64,000 nucleotides of DNA from positions 310,001 through 374,000 of the forward strand of contig NZ_JAMXMX010000005.1 of the NCBI RefSeq assembly GCF_024055725.1, written 5' to 3'. This document shows, piece after piece, positions 15,341 to 24,063 of this stretch. Source of the DNA: Actinoallomurus spadix (GTDB taxonomy: Bacteria; Actinomycetota; Actinomycetes; Streptosporangiales; Streptosporangiaceae). How positions within the stretch are numbered: the stretch's first letter is position 1; each line of letters opens with the position of its first letter. The translations under genes and the position numbers were made by a program. The notes beneath the pieces are model-generated. The model ran no database searches. It was not told the origin of the DNA and worked only from the letters and a program-made list of their open reading frames with translations.

Positions 15341-17149
15341 TCACGGTATCGGGCTCCGTACGGGGGCGCGCGAGGCGTCGCCCCACCATCGGAGGACGCG
15401 CAGGTGGCGTTCCCGGTGCCTCTCCTCGGTGAGGTCGTGCAGCCGGGCCTGGAGCATGTCGCGGAGGGCGACGACGCCCAGCACCCGTCCGTCGTCCGGT
15501 TCGATGACGGGCGCGCTCGTGATGGAGTGCTCGGCGAACAGATACGACACCGAGCGCAGGGTGTCGTTGGCGTAGACGATCACGGGATCGGCGACCATGA
15601 CGTCCGCCACCGTACGCGGGCCGGGCTCCTCGGCGGCGGCGCGCAGCGCGGTGTGGGTGACCACCCCGATCAGCCGGTCGTCCTCGGTCACCACCGGGTA
15701 CAGGCGTCGCCGGTCCGTTCCGGCGGCCGCCTCGGCGACGGGCCGGTCGGCGCGGAACGTCACCGGGCCGGTACGGATGACGTCGCGGGCGAAGAAGCCC
15801 TCGAGCGGGTCGATGGAGTACTCGCGGGTCAGGTGCAGGCCGCGCCGGGCGATCTTCTCGGTGAGGACGGACCGGTCGAGGATGAGCGTCGACAGGGCGT
15901 ACGCCGAGGTGGCGGCGATGAGCAGGGAGAGACCGGCCGCCCAGGCGTGCGTGAGCTCGAGGGGGAAGATGAGACCGGTCAGCGGGGAGCGCATCACGCC
16001 GCCGACCACGGCGGCCAGGCCGACCAGCGCCCAGAACCCGGGAAACGCGTGCGGGAACAGGTGCCCTTCCAGTGCCCCGAGCGCGCCGCCGATCATGAAG
16101 ACGGGGGCGAGCACGCCGCCGGACGTGCCCGAGCCGAGCGACAGCGACCAGATCAGCGTCTTGACCACCAGAATCCCGAGGATGAGGCCCGTGGTCGCCC
16201 GGCCGGTCAGCAGCTGACCGATCACGTCGTAGCCGACGCCGAGCGCCCGCGGCTCGATCAGGCCGCCCAGTCCGATGATCGCCCCGCCGATGGCCGGCCA
16301 CCACATCCAGTGCACCGGGAGCCGGTTGAAGGCGTCCTCGGCCCGGTACACCATCCAGGTGGCGGCGATCGCCAGCAGCCCGCCCGTGGCGCCGGACACG
16401 GCGCACATCGCCTGCACGCCCGTGGTCAGGTGGATGCCCGCGGTGGAGACGGGGAAGAGCGGCGCGGTGCCGAGCAGGAAGCCCCGCGCGACGGTCGCGA
16501 CCGACACGGCGCCGACCACGGGCACGAAGCTCCGGGGGCGCCACTCGAAGAGCAGCAGCTCCACGGCCAGGACGACGGCCGCGAGCGGCGAGTTGAACGT
16601 CGCGGCCATGCCGCCGGCGGCGCCCGCGACGAGCAGCGTTTTGCGCTCGTCCGCCGTCAGGTGCAGCGCCTGCGCCAGGATCGACCCGATCGCCCCGCCC
16701 GTCATGATGATCGGGCCCTCCGCGCCGAACGGCCCGCCGGTGCCGATGCTGACCGCGGCCGACACCGGCTTGAGCACGGCGACGCGCGGGGTCACGCGGC
16801 TGCCGCCGGTCAGGATGGCCTCGATCGCCTCCGGCATGCCGTGCCCGCGGATCTTCTCCGAGCCGTACCTCGCCATCAGTCCCACGACGAGTCCGCCGGC
16901 GGTCGGCGCGGTCAGGAGCAGCCACCAGGGGTGGGGGTGGAGGCCGGGGGCCAGCAGTTCGGTGCCCGGCCGCCCGTAGAAGACCAGGTCGGTGATGAGC
17001 GCGACGAGCCGGAGCAGCCCCAGGGCGGCGAGGGCGGCGACGCCGCCCACCGGCAGCGCCCACAGGGTGACGAGCAGCATTCTCGGTCCGACGGTGAAGT
17101 CACCGAGGGACGGCGGCCGGCGTACCGCTCCGGTCGGCCGTGCGCTCAC
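15341..17149 (-). CDS. ClC family chloride channel/transporter with two CBS domains
   Basis: A 602-residue membrane protein with roughly ten hydrophobic segments in residues ~20-440, followed by a CBS pair (one around FFARDVIRTGPVTFRADRPV, one around VADVMVADPVIVYAND). The selectivity motifs are recognisable: GHGMPEAIEAIL in place of GSGIPE, GGPFGAEGP with the gating Glu, and GSGTSGGVLAPVF. Whether it is a channel or an H+/Cl- exchanger cannot be decided from these motifs alone. The CBS pair suggests regulation by adenine nucleotides. The GTG start is preceded by AAGGAGG. The MarR gene lies upstream on the same strand. Confidence 0.92.
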   Translation of the reverse strand: MSARPTGAVRRPPSLGDFTVGPRMLLVTLWALPVGGVAALAALGLLRLVALITDLVFYGRPGTELLAPGLHPHPWWLLLTAPTAGGLVVGLMARYGSEKIRGHGMPEAIEAILTGGSRVTPRVAVLKPVSAAVSIGTGGPFGAEGPIIMTGGAIGSILAQALHLTADERKTLLVAGAAGGMAATFNSPLAAVVLAVELLLFEWRPRSFVPVVGAVSVATVARGFLLGTAPLFPVSTAGIHLTTGVQAMCAVSGATGGLLAIAATWMVYRAEDAFNRLPVHWMWWPAIGGAIIGLGGLIEPRALGVGYDVIGQLLTGRATTGLILGILVVKTLIWSLSLGSGTSGGVLAPVFMIGGALGALEGHLFPHAFPGFWALVGLAAVVGGVMRSPLTGLIFPLELTHAWAAGLSLLIAATSAYALSTLILDRSVLTEKIARRGLHLTREYSIDPLEGFFARDVIRTGPVTFRADRPVAEAAAGTDRRRLYPVVTEDDRLIGVVTHTALRAAAEEPGPRTVADVMVADPVIVYANDTLRSVSYLFAEHSITSAPVIEPDDGRVLGVVALRDMLQARLHDLTEERHRERHLRVLRWWGDASRAPVRSPIP

Positions 17150-17298
17150 GTGATCCTCCTTCTGTGTCCCGCCCGTTCCTCCGTGGACACGGGCGACTCG
17201 GCGACGCCCCGCGGGCGTCGCTCACCTTCCGGCTCAGGCCGTCCGTCAGGCCGGCGGCCGCCCTGGGCGGCCGCCCGGGCGCCGCCCGCCGGTCCGGC

Positions 17299-17760
17299 TC
17301 AGGGCGGGACGGACCCGTACGGCCCGTCGGCGTCCGCGCGGTCCACCGCCTCGTGGAAGCGGTGCAGCGCGGCGGCCAGGACGGCGCGGTCGGACGGGGC
17401 GAGCCGGCCGAGGATCCGCGCGAGTTCCGCGCGCCGCCACGCCATGACCCGATCGACCAGTCGCCGGCCCGCGGGCGTGAGCGCCAGCGTCACGATGCTC
17501 CGGTTGCGCGGGTCGTGGCCGCGGACCACGTGGCCGCTCGCCTCGAGGCGATCGGCGAGCCGGGTCACCGACGACGCGCCCAGGCCGAGGCCTCGTGCGA
17601 CCTTCGACGAGGGCGACGGGCCGTGGTCGGCGAGCACGACGAGCATCCGGAACTGGGAGAGGGAGACCCGCCCTTCCAGCAGTTCCAGGCTGCGGACCGT
17701 CACGCCGACCAGGTCCTTCGTGGCGGTCTGGAACGCGTCGATCTCCGCGTCCAGTGGCAT
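17299..17760 (-). CDS. MarR family transcriptional regulator
   Basis: A 153-residue winged-helix protein. Its core LSQFRMLVVLADHGPSPS, the recognition helix LGASSVTRLADRLEASG and the wing DPRNRSIVTLALTPAGRRL are classical MarR. The frame is open to 17817, but a palindrome-rich, relatively AT-rich block at 17789-17808 looks like promoter/operator DNA, so I place the start at the internal ATG (PLDAEIDAFQ). MarR proteins usually repress themselves and a neighbour and respond to phenolic or oxidant ligands. Candidate targets are the downstream ClC gene and the divergent parC. Confidence 0.8.
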   Translation of the reverse strand: MPLDAEIDAFQTATKDLVGVTVRSLELLEGRVSLSQFRMLVVLADHGPSPSSKVARGLGLGASSVTRLADRLEASGHVVRGHDPRNRSIVTLALTPAGRRLVDRVMAWRRAELARILGRLAPSDRAVLAAALHRFHEAVDRADADGPYGSVPP

Positions 17761-17788
17761 GCCCGACGGATCCGTCACGACGAAAGTA

Positions 17789-17808
17789 TTGCACAAGGCA
17801 AGACTTGC
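17789..17808. promoter_or_regulatory. Palindromic operator candidate at the MarR promoter
   Basis: Two overlapping dyads: TTGC-ACAAG-GCAA (17789-17801) and GCAAG-A-CTTGC (17798-17808, perfect). The block is far less GC-rich than its surroundings and sits between the MarR gene and parC, so it fits an autoregulatory MarR operator. Confidence 0.5.
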
Positions 17809-17823
17809 ACTCGCCAAGCATCC

Positions 17824-17886
17824 GGTCGCCGACTTACCGAACCGGTCGCGGACTCATCGGAAGAGTCCGGGCGCGGACTTGCCGAA
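17824..17886. repeat. Three direct repeats upstream of parC
   Basis: Copies of GG(T/G)CGC(C/G)GACT(T/C)(A/G)(C/T)C(C/G)GAA start at about 17824, 17844 and 17869. The middle copy also forms a dyad GGACTC-N7-GAGTCC (17850-17868). They occupy most of the space between the MarR promoter and parC and may be regulator sites. Confidence 0.5.
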
Positions 17887-17936
17887 AGAGACGGACAGCG
17901 GCCAAAGATGTCGTCCGCACCGGCAAGAATGTCCTC

Positions 17937-20453
17937 ATGGCACGACGCGGCACGCAGACCCCTCCCCCACCCGACTTCGAGGAGAACATCGTCGACGTCG
18001 ACGTCTCCGAGGAGATGCGGGGCAGTTACCTCGAGTACGCCTACTCGGTCATCTACCAGCGGGCGCTTCCGGACGCGCGCGACGGGCTCAAGCCCGTGCA
18101 GCGCCGCATCCTCTACTCGATGAACGAGATGGGCCTGCGCCCCGACCGCGGGCACGTCAAGTGCGCCCGTGTCGTCGGCGAGGTCATGGGCAAGCTGCAC
18201 CCGCACGGCGACAGCGCGATCTACGACGCGCTCGTCCGGCTCGCCCAGCCGTGGGCGATGCGGATGCGCCTCGTCGACGGGCACGGCAACTTCGGCTCCC
18301 TCGGCGGCGACGACTCCCCCGCCGCGATGCGGTACACCGAGGCCCGCATGGCCCGCGAGGCCATGCTCATGGTGGACGGCATCGACGAGGAGACCGTCGA
18401 GTTCCGGCCCAACTACGACGGCCAGGAGACCGAGCCCGAGGTCCTCCCCGCCGCCTTCCCGAACCTCCTCGTCAACGGCGCCTCCGGCATCGCGGTCGGC
18501 ATGGCGACCAACATGGCGCCGCACAACCTCACCGAGGTGATCGCCGCCGCCCGCCACCTGATCGACGCCCCCGACGCGTCACTCGACGAGCTCATGCGCT
18601 TCGTCCCCGGCCCCGACCTGCCCACCGGCGGCAAGATCGTCGGCCTGGAGGGCATCCGCGACGCGTACGAGACCGGGCGCGGCACGTTCCGCACCCGGGC
18701 CACGGCGCACATCGACCAGGTCACGCCGCGCCGCAAGGGCATCATCGTCACCGAACTGCCGTACGCCGTCGGCCCCGAACGCGTCGTCGCCAAGATCAAG
18801 GATCTCGTCAACGCCAAGAAGCTGGCCGGCATCGCGGACCTCAAGGACCTCACCGACCGCCAGCAGGGCCTGCGCCTCGTCATCGAGATCAAGAACGGCT
18901 TCCACCCCGAGGCGGTGCTGGAGGAGCTCTACCGCCTCACCCCGATGGAGGAGACGTTCGGCATCAACAACGTCGCGCTGGTCGACGGCCAGCCGCGCAC
19001 GCTGGGGCTGAAGGACCTCCTCCAGGTCTACATCGACCACCGCCTCGAGGTCGTACGCCGCCGCAGCATGTTCCGCCGCACCAAGCGCCAGGACCGGCTG
19101 CACCTGGTCGACGGCCTCATGATCGCGCTGCTCGACATCGACCACGTCATCCAGGTGATCCGCGAGAGCGACGACTCCGCCGCCGCCAAGGCGCGGCTGA
19201 TGGAGGTCTTCGAGCTGTCGGAGATCCAGGCGCAGTACATCCTCGACACGCCGCTGCGCCGCCTCACCAAGTACGACCGGCTCGAGCTGGAGAAGGAGAA
19301 GAAGCAGCTCACCAAGGAGATCGCCCAGCTCACCGCGATCCTCGAGTCGGAGCGGAAGCTGCGCAAGGTCGTCTCCGACGAGCTCGCCGAGATCGCCAAG
19401 ACGTACGGCACGCCGCGCCGCACCGTCCTGCTGGAGTCCTCCGGCGAGGCCAAGACGGCGGCGGTGCCGCTGGAGGTCGCCGACGACCCGTGCTTCGTGC
19501 TGCTGTCCTCCACCGGCCTGCTCGCCCGGACGATGTCCGCCGAGCCCCTGCCCGCCGACGGCTCACGGGCGACCCACGACGTGATCGTCTCCGCCGTCCC
19601 CGCGACCGCGCGCGGCCAGATCGGCGCGGTCACGAGCGCCGGCCGCCTGATCCGGGTGGACGTCATCGACATCCCGGCCGTGCCGCCCACCGCCGTCCCC
19701 CCGACCCTGGCCGGGGGCGCGCCGATCAGCGAGTTCATCGCCCTGGAGCAGAACGAGACGATCGTCGGGCTCGCCTCGCTCGACGGCGGCCTCACCCTCG
19801 GCACCGAGCAGGGCGTCGTCAAACGCGTCGCGCCCGACTACCCGAAGAACGCCGACGAGTTCGAAGTGATCGGCCTCAAGGACGGCGACCGGGTCGTCCG
19901 CGCCGTGCACCTGGAGTCCGAGGACGACGACCTGGTCTTCGTCACCGACGACGCACAGCTCCTGCGGTTCCCCGCCTCGTCCGTACGCCCGCAGGGCCGC
20001 GCCGCCGGCGGCATGGCCGGCATCCGTCTCGCCACCGGCGCCAAGGTGATCTGGTTCGGCACCCTCGACGGTGCCCGGGAGTCGGTGGTCGTCACCGTCG
20101 CGGGCAGTTCCACCGCGCTGCCCGGCACCCAGACCGGCGCCATCAAGGTCTCCGACTACGCCGACTTCCCGGCGAAGGGCCGCGCGACCGGCGGCGTCCG
20201 GGCGCACCGGTTCCTCAAGGGCGAGGACACCCTGCTGTTCGCCTGGGCCGGGCCGATCCCGGCGAAGGCCGCGGGGACGACCGGCAAGGCGATCGACCTG
20301 CCCACCGAGCTCGGCCGCCGTGACGGCTCCGGGGTGAGGCTCCCCGCGCCGATCGCCGCGATCGGCGGCCCGGTCACCCTCGGCACGGCGGGCGCCGCCG
20401 GTCAGGCCGGGGACGCTCCCGCCGCCGAGACGGAGGAGTCTCCGGCGGAGTAA
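17937..20453 (+). CDS. parC: DNA topoisomerase IV subunit A (ParC-type)
   Basis: An 838-residue type IIA topoisomerase A subunit. The breakage-reunion core has HPHGDSAIYDALVRLAQPW (the quinolone-resistance region) and the catalytic Tyr in AAMRYTEARM. A coiled-coil tower follows (YILDTPLRRLTKYDRLELEKE), then beta-pinwheel repeats. The GyrA-box QRRGGKG is absent and replaced by a degenerate QGRAAGG segment, which together with the partner parE gene ~4 kb downstream argues for topoisomerase IV (decatenation) over gyrase. In Streptomyces the equivalent second gyrA/gyrB-like pair also lies close to hrdB. The start is the ATG giving MARRGTQTPPPPDF; a strong terminator follows the stop. Confidence 0.92.
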   Translation: MARRGTQTPPPPDFEENIVDVDVSEEMRGSYLEYAYSVIYQRALPDARDGLKPVQRRILYSMNEMGLRPDRGHVKCARVVGEVMGKLHPHGDSAIYDALVRLAQPWAMRMRLVDGHGNFGSLGGDDSPAAMRYTEARMAREAMLMVDGIDEETVEFRPNYDGQETEPEVLPAAFPNLLVNGASGIAVGMATNMAPHNLTEVIAAARHLIDAPDASLDELMRFVPGPDLPTGGKIVGLEGIRDAYETGRGTFRTRATAHIDQVTPRRKGIIVTELPYAVGPERVVAKIKDLVNAKKLAGIADLKDLTDRQQGLRLVIEIKNGFHPEAVLEELYRLTPMEETFGINNVALVDGQPRTLGLKDLLQVYIDHRLEVVRRRSMFRRTKRQDRLHLVDGLMIALLDIDHVIQVIRESDDSAAAKARLMEVFELSEIQAQYILDTPLRRLTKYDRLELEKEKKQLTKEIAQLTAILESERKLRKVVSDELAEIAKTYGTPRRTVLLESSGEAKTAAVPLEVADDPCFVLLSSTGLLARTMSAEPLPADGSRATHDVIVSAVPATARGQIGAVTSAGRLIRVDVIDIPAVPPTAVPPTLAGGAPISEFIALEQNETIVGLASLDGGLTLGTEQGVVKRVAPDYPKNADEFEVIGLKDGDRVVRAVHLESEDDDLVFVTDDAQLLRFPASSVRPQGRAAGGMAGIRLATGAKVIWFGTLDGARESVVVTVAGSSTALPGTQTGAIKVSDYADFPAKGRATGGVRAHRFLKGEDTLLFAWAGPIPAKAAGTTGKAIDLPTELGRRDGSGVRLPAPIAAIGGPVTLGTAGAAGQAGDAPAAETEESPAE

Positions 20454-20468
20454 GGCCACACGAAGTCT

Positions 20469-20496
20469 GAGGGGCGGCCGTCACCGGCCGCCCCTC
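20469..20496. terminator. Strong hairpin terminator after parC
   Basis: A perfect 12-bp stem GAGGGGCGGCCG / CGGCCGCCCCTC with a 4-base loop TCAC starts 16 bp after the parC stop. It overlaps the end of the convergent GNAT gene, so it may serve both strands. There is no T-tract, as usual in this GC range. Confidence 0.85.
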
Positions 20497-21088
20497 ACGC
20501 ATACCACCAGGGACGCCCGTGGGAGGGCGTCCCGTCCCTCTCCTCCTGTGGCTCGCCGGCCGGCCGCCCCGCCTGCCCGGCGCCCAGGGAACGCAGCATG
20601 CAGACCCGGGGCCAGCGATCGAGACCGAGCGCGGCCTCACGCCGGCGGATCGCCCGCAGCCCCGGCGTGAGCTCGGCCTCCGTCAGCCGCCGGAACCCGC
20701 ACCGCACGTAATACGGGGCGTTCCACGGCACATCCTCGAAGGTCGTCAGCGTGAGCGCGGGCGCCCCCACGGTCTCCGCCCAGGCCGCCACGTGATCCAG
20801 CAGGGATCGGCCGATCCTCCGGCGCGCATGGTCCGGATGCACCGAGACCTGCTCGACGTGCACACCGGCGTCGATGGGTACCGCGACGAGATAGGCCACA
20901 GGACGATCGGCCGCGTCGGCTGCGACCCAGGCCATCCCGGACTCCTGGTACCGGAGGAGCTCACCGAGCGGAAACGGCTCGTCCTCGGCGATGTCCGGCA
21001 TGCCGACGTCGCGGAAGCACCGCCCGGCGGCCACCTCGATGTCCTGCAGGATCGCGAGTTCGCCGGCGCGGGCGGCACGGATGCGCAT
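20495..21088 (-). CDS. GNAT family N-acetyltransferase
   Basis: A 197-residue protein. MRIRAARAGELAILQDIE starts the fold, HVEQVSVHPDHARRRIGRSLLDHV is the acetyl-CoA-binding motif A (R-R-x-I-G), and VPWNAPYYVRCGFR is the C-terminal motif B. The substrate is unknown. The C-terminal ~30 residues (GAGQAGRPAGEPQEERDG) are low-complexity and contain a 9-bp hairpin in DNA (20510-20533). It converges with parC and is followed upstream by a repeat-rich spacer. Confidence 0.85.
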   Translation of the reverse strand: MRIRAARAGELAILQDIEVAAGRCFRDVGMPDIAEDEPFPLGELLRYQESGMAWVAADAADRPVAYLVAVPIDAGVHVEQVSVHPDHARRRIGRSLLDHVAAWAETVGAPALTLTTFEDVPWNAPYYVRCGFRRLTEAELTPGLRAIRRREAALGLDRWPRVCMLRSLGAGQAGRPAGEPQEERDGTPSHGRPWWYA

Positions 21089-21138
21089 CCGGCCATCATG
21101 GCCTCCGCGGCGAAGACCGGCATCCCGGTTTTCCCACC

Positions 21139-21250
21139 GGGCGGAGCGCGCCGGGCGGTCCGTGCCGGGCAGCGCACACCGAGCGGAGCGTGGCGGACAG
21201 AGCGCACCGGGCGGAGTACACCGAACGGAGCGCGCCGGGCGGTCCGCGCC
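21139..21250. repeat. Degenerate GC-rich direct repeats
   Basis: Between the GNAT gene and the small hypothetical gene, a motif like GCGCxCCGGGCGG(A/T)G(C/T) recurs about five times with variation. No open reading frame with start signals is seen. It resembles a decayed minisatellite. Confidence 0.45.
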
Positions 21251-21251
21251 G

Positions 21252-21608
21252 TCAGCGGCGCAGCGAACGGCCCCCGTCCCGCTGCGCGGGGATCTTGGGA
21301 GGCTGAACGGTCTCCGCGATGGCCGTCAGCAGGTCCGCCGGGCCGCCCATCACCTCCTCGTAGTGCCAGAAGCGCACGATACGCTCGGCCACCTCGTTCA
21401 GGCGGAACTCGTCACCCGAGAAACACCCGGCCGCGGCGAGACGGGTGATGACCGCCGCGTCGTCCGGAAGGTCCGCGGCGTACGCCGCGGCGTCGAGAAG
21501 GGCGACCGCGCTGCGCGCGTTCCGCCCGTCATCGCGTGCGTCGGCTCGGTTGAGTCGCCACCAGGCGTGACGACGCAGGCATTCAGCGATCATGCGGGAG
21601 TTCCGCAT
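21252..21608 (-). CDS. Small hypothetical protein
   Basis: A 118-residue protein starting MRNSRMIAECLRRHAWWRLNR. The ATG is fixed by an excellent ribosome site (AAGGAGG, 4 bases away), although the frame extends to 21707. It is predicted helical, with an Ala-rich middle (VALLDAAAYAADLPDDAAVITRLAAAGCF) and a FWHYEEVMGGP segment. No membrane or secretion signal and no known domain are recognised. It sits alone between the GNAT gene and the response regulator; function unknown. Confidence 0.7.
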   Translation of the reverse strand: MRNSRMIAECLRRHAWWRLNRADARDDGRNARSAVALLDAAAYAADLPDDAAVITRLAAAGCFSGDEFRLNEVAERIVRFWHYEEVMGGPADLLTAIAETVQPPKIPAQRDGGRSLRR

Positions 21609-21761
21609 GCGGCCTCCTTGGAAAGCATTCAGTCCGACCAATCGCGCACAGTAGTCGACAAAGGACCCACTGTCACCGCCAATACCGGCCGACCGCCGGA
21701 AACACACCGATCCCTTGCCTTCGGATGAGCCCCTGTTGCCGCTCCAACCCCGATCGACGGC

Positions 21762-22418
21762 TCACTCCGGCGAGGCGAGACCGTTCCGGTAGGCGTACGT
21801 CACGGCCTGCGCCCGGTCGCGCAGCCCCGCCTTGGCGAACAGGTTGTTGATGTGTGTCTTCACCGTGGCCTCGGTGATGAACAGCTCCCGGGCGATCTCC
21901 GCGTTCGACTTCCCCTCGGCGATCAGCGACAGGACCTCCGCCTCACGCTGGGTCAGACCGTCCGGCAGGTCGCCCTTCCGGCGGCGCTGCGGCTGCCCCC
22001 CGGCGGCGAGCGCATCGACGAGCCGGCGCTGCACGGACGGGTCCAGCTGCGCCGCCCCGTCCCGGACGGCCGCGATGGCCCGCGCGATCTCCTCCGCGCC
22101 GGCGTCCTTCGTCAGGTAGCCGCGCGCGCCCGCCTGCAGCGCGGCGAACACCGACTCGTCGTCGCTGTACGTCGTCAGCACGACGATCTGCACCGCTGGG
22201 TGGGCCGCCTTGATCCGCCGGGTGGCCTCCACCCCGTCGACGCGCGGCATCCGCAGGTCCATGAGCACGACCTCCGGGTCGTGCTCTTCGACGAGGCGTA
22301 CCGCCTCCTCCCCGTCGGCCGCCGACCCGACCACGTCGATGCCCGGCAGCAACCCGAGCAGCAGCACCAGGCCGTCGCGGACGACCGTCTGGTCGTCGAC
22401 CACCAGCACGCGCGTCAC
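21762..22418 (-). CDS. NarL/LuxR-type response regulator
   Basis: A 218-residue two-component regulator. The receiver domain starts TRVLVVDDQTVVRDGL (acidic pocket), carries the phosphorylated Asp in VVLMDLRMPRVDG, and ends with KDAGAEEIARAI. The LuxR-type DNA-binding domain is LTQREAEVLSLIAEGKSNAEIA followed by the recognition helix ATVKTHINNLFAKAG. The GTG start overlaps the stop of the sensor kinase (GTGA), so it is translated together with its partner. Promoter targets are unknown. Confidence 0.93.
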   Translation of the reverse strand: MTRVLVVDDQTVVRDGLVLLLGLLPGIDVVGSAADGEEAVRLVEEHDPEVVLMDLRMPRVDGVEATRRIKAAHPAVQIVVLTTYSDDESVFAALQAGARGYLTKDAGAEEIARAIAAVRDGAAQLDPSVQRRLVDALAAGGQPQRRRKGDLPDGLTQREAEVLSLIAEGKSNAEIARELFITEATVKTHINNLFAKAGLRDRAQAVTYAYRNGLASPE

Positions 22419-23590
22419 GATCCCGCTCCCAGCGGCACCCTGAGCAGCACTCTGAACCCCTTCTCCTGCGGTCCCGCCTCCAAGGCGCCGCCGATCAGCT
22501 CCGCGCGCTCGCGCATCCCGACCAGACCGTAGCCACTCCCGGTGGCCGCCAGCGGGCCGGGCTCCCTGCCGCCCGCGTCCCGTACCTCCAGCTCGCACCA
22601 GCGGTCGAGATAACGCAGGTCGACAGTGACATCCGCCCCCGGAGCGTGCTTACGGGCGTTCGTCAGCGCCTCCTGGGCCGTACGAATGATCGCCAGCCCG
22701 GCCTTCGGCTCCAGCTCGCGTGGCCGCCCCGTGATCGTCACCTGACAGCGGACGTCGGCGATGGACCGATGCTCCTCGGCGAGCTCCTCCAGCACCTCGC
22801 CGGTCGGCGGGACGTCGCCGCGCAGAGTCGCCAATGCCCGGCGGGTCTCCTCCAGGCCACTGCGTGCCAGACCGCGTGCCCGCTCCACCCGGTCGAGGGC
22901 CTCCTCACTCCTGCCGTTCACGATCAGCAGCCGGGCCCCTTCGAGATGGACCAGCTGCGCGGACAGCGAGTGGGCGAGGATGTCGTGGATCTCCCGGGCG
23001 AGGTGCGCCCGCTCGGCCAGCACCGCGTTCTGCTGCTCGGTCCGCTTCGCCGCCTCCTGTGTCCTGGCCGCGCGCAGCGCCGCGAACATGCCGACCAGTC
23101 CGACGATCGTCCAGAGGTCGCTGAGCGGCCGGTGCTGCAGTTCGAGGCCGATACCGATCCCGAACCCCGCCACGACGACCGTCGGCAGCGACGCGCGGGC
23201 GGGGTACTGCACCGAGACGAACCCACAGGCCGCGAACAGCAACGCGCTCGCCGGCCGGTCCGGGGCGATCAGGTACAGCACGACGCCGGCGACCGCGCTC
23301 GCCGTGTAGAGGAGGTGACCGTACGGCCAGGCGCGTTGGTAGGCCACGACGCCCAGGATGAGGGAGAGGACCCCGGCGAACACTCCCGTCACGAGAACGA
23401 GGTCCGCAGGCCGCGATCCGAGGCCGGGCCGCTCGGGCCCGTGCACCATCGCGTAGCAGAACCAGACGATCATCGCCACGAGGACGACGGTCCGGATCAG
23501 CACGCGCTCCCGGCCCTCCCTGGCGCCGAGCAGCGCGTACACCCGGCTCGCCGAGGTGCGCAGGTCCGAGACGATCCACTCTCTGATCAC
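22415..23590 (-). CDS. Sensor histidine kinase (HisKA_3 family)
   Basis: A 391-residue membrane kinase. Residues ~25-185 contain five or six hydrophobic segments (VVLVAMIVWFCYAMV, LVTGVFAGVLSLILGVVA, LYTASAVAGVVLYLIA and others), so it is an integral-membrane sensor without a large extracellular domain. The H-box HLAREIHDILAHSLSAQLVHL carries the phosphorylated His, and the ATPase domain has RTAQEALTNARKHAPG and GSGYGLVGMRERAELIGG. The GTG overlaps the stop of the preceding membrane protein (GTGA), and the response regulator overlaps downstream, giving a three-gene operon. It presumably senses a membrane or envelope state. Confidence 0.93.
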   Translation of the reverse strand: MIREWIVSDLRTSASRVYALLGAREGRERVLIRTVVLVAMIVWFCYAMVHGPERPGLGSRPADLVLVTGVFAGVLSLILGVVAYQRAWPYGHLLYTASAVAGVVLYLIAPDRPASALLFAACGFVSVQYPARASLPTVVVAGFGIGIGLELQHRPLSDLWTIVGLVGMFAALRAARTQEAAKRTEQQNAVLAERAHLAREIHDILAHSLSAQLVHLEGARLLIVNGRSEEALDRVERARGLARSGLEETRRALATLRGDVPPTGEVLEELAEEHRSIADVRCQVTITGRPRELEPKAGLAIIRTAQEALTNARKHAPGADVTVDLRYLDRWCELEVRDAGGREPGPLAATGSGYGLVGMRERAELIGGALEAGPQEKGFRVLLRVPLGAGS

Positions 23591-24063
23591 GGAGCCACGC
23601 TAACCCGCGCCGGGAGGGCGCGGGCCCGCCACATCAGTACGGCGTTCTGGGTGAGCATCCAGGCGGCGACCGACAGGAGAACGGCTCCGCCACCGGTCTT
23701 GATCCCGGCCACGTGACCGGCCGCCGCCATGCCGCCGCGTACGGCGACGGACAGGAGGAAGACGCCGAACGTCGCCCAGGTGCCGCGACTCCACAGTGCG
23801 CCGTCGGGCGCGCGCCAGACGCGCATGGTGGCGCCGAGCCCGAGGCCGAGCAGCAGCGCGGCCAGGATCTCCCCCGCCAGCAGACCGGCGCTGAGCGTCT
23901 GATGGTGGGTGCCGAGGAGGCTCCCACGGGTCAGGCCGATCACGGCGACGATCAGCGGCAGGACGAGGAACCGCGACTCGTCGACGCGCCGCGCCGTGAA
24001 CCGGCGGACGATCACGAAGACGATGACGGCGACGACGATCAGCAGGCTCTGTAGGTCGTGCAT
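23587..24063 (-). CDS. CcdC/DUF1453-like integral membrane protein
   Basis: A 158-residue protein starting MHDLQSLLIVVAVIVFVIVRRF with about four hydrophobic segments (also FLVLPLIVAVIGLT, AGLLAGEILAALLLGLGLGA, VLLSVAAWMLTQNAVL). The spacing and the RRFTARRVDESRFLVLPL block resemble DUF1453/CcdC-like proteins of actinomycetes. It is the first gene of an operon in which both junctions with the kinase and regulator overlap, so it may be an accessory sensor for the histidine kinase. The frame extends upstream, but the ATG begins exactly at the first membrane segment. Confidence 0.75.
   Translation of the reverse strand: MHDLQSLLIVVAVIVFVIVRRFTARRVDESRFLVLPLIVAVIGLTRGSLLGTHHQTLSAGLLAGEILAALLLGLGLGATMRVWRAPDGALWSRGTWATFGVFLLSVAVRGGMAAAGHVAGIKTGGGAVLLSVAAWMLTQNAVLMWRARALPARVSVAP

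Noticed and set aside
15404-20323. A 1639-codon plus-strand frame antisense to the ClC gene and out of frame with parC
   Set aside because: It crosses two well-supported genes on different strands; the protein has no known domain and typical shadow composition.
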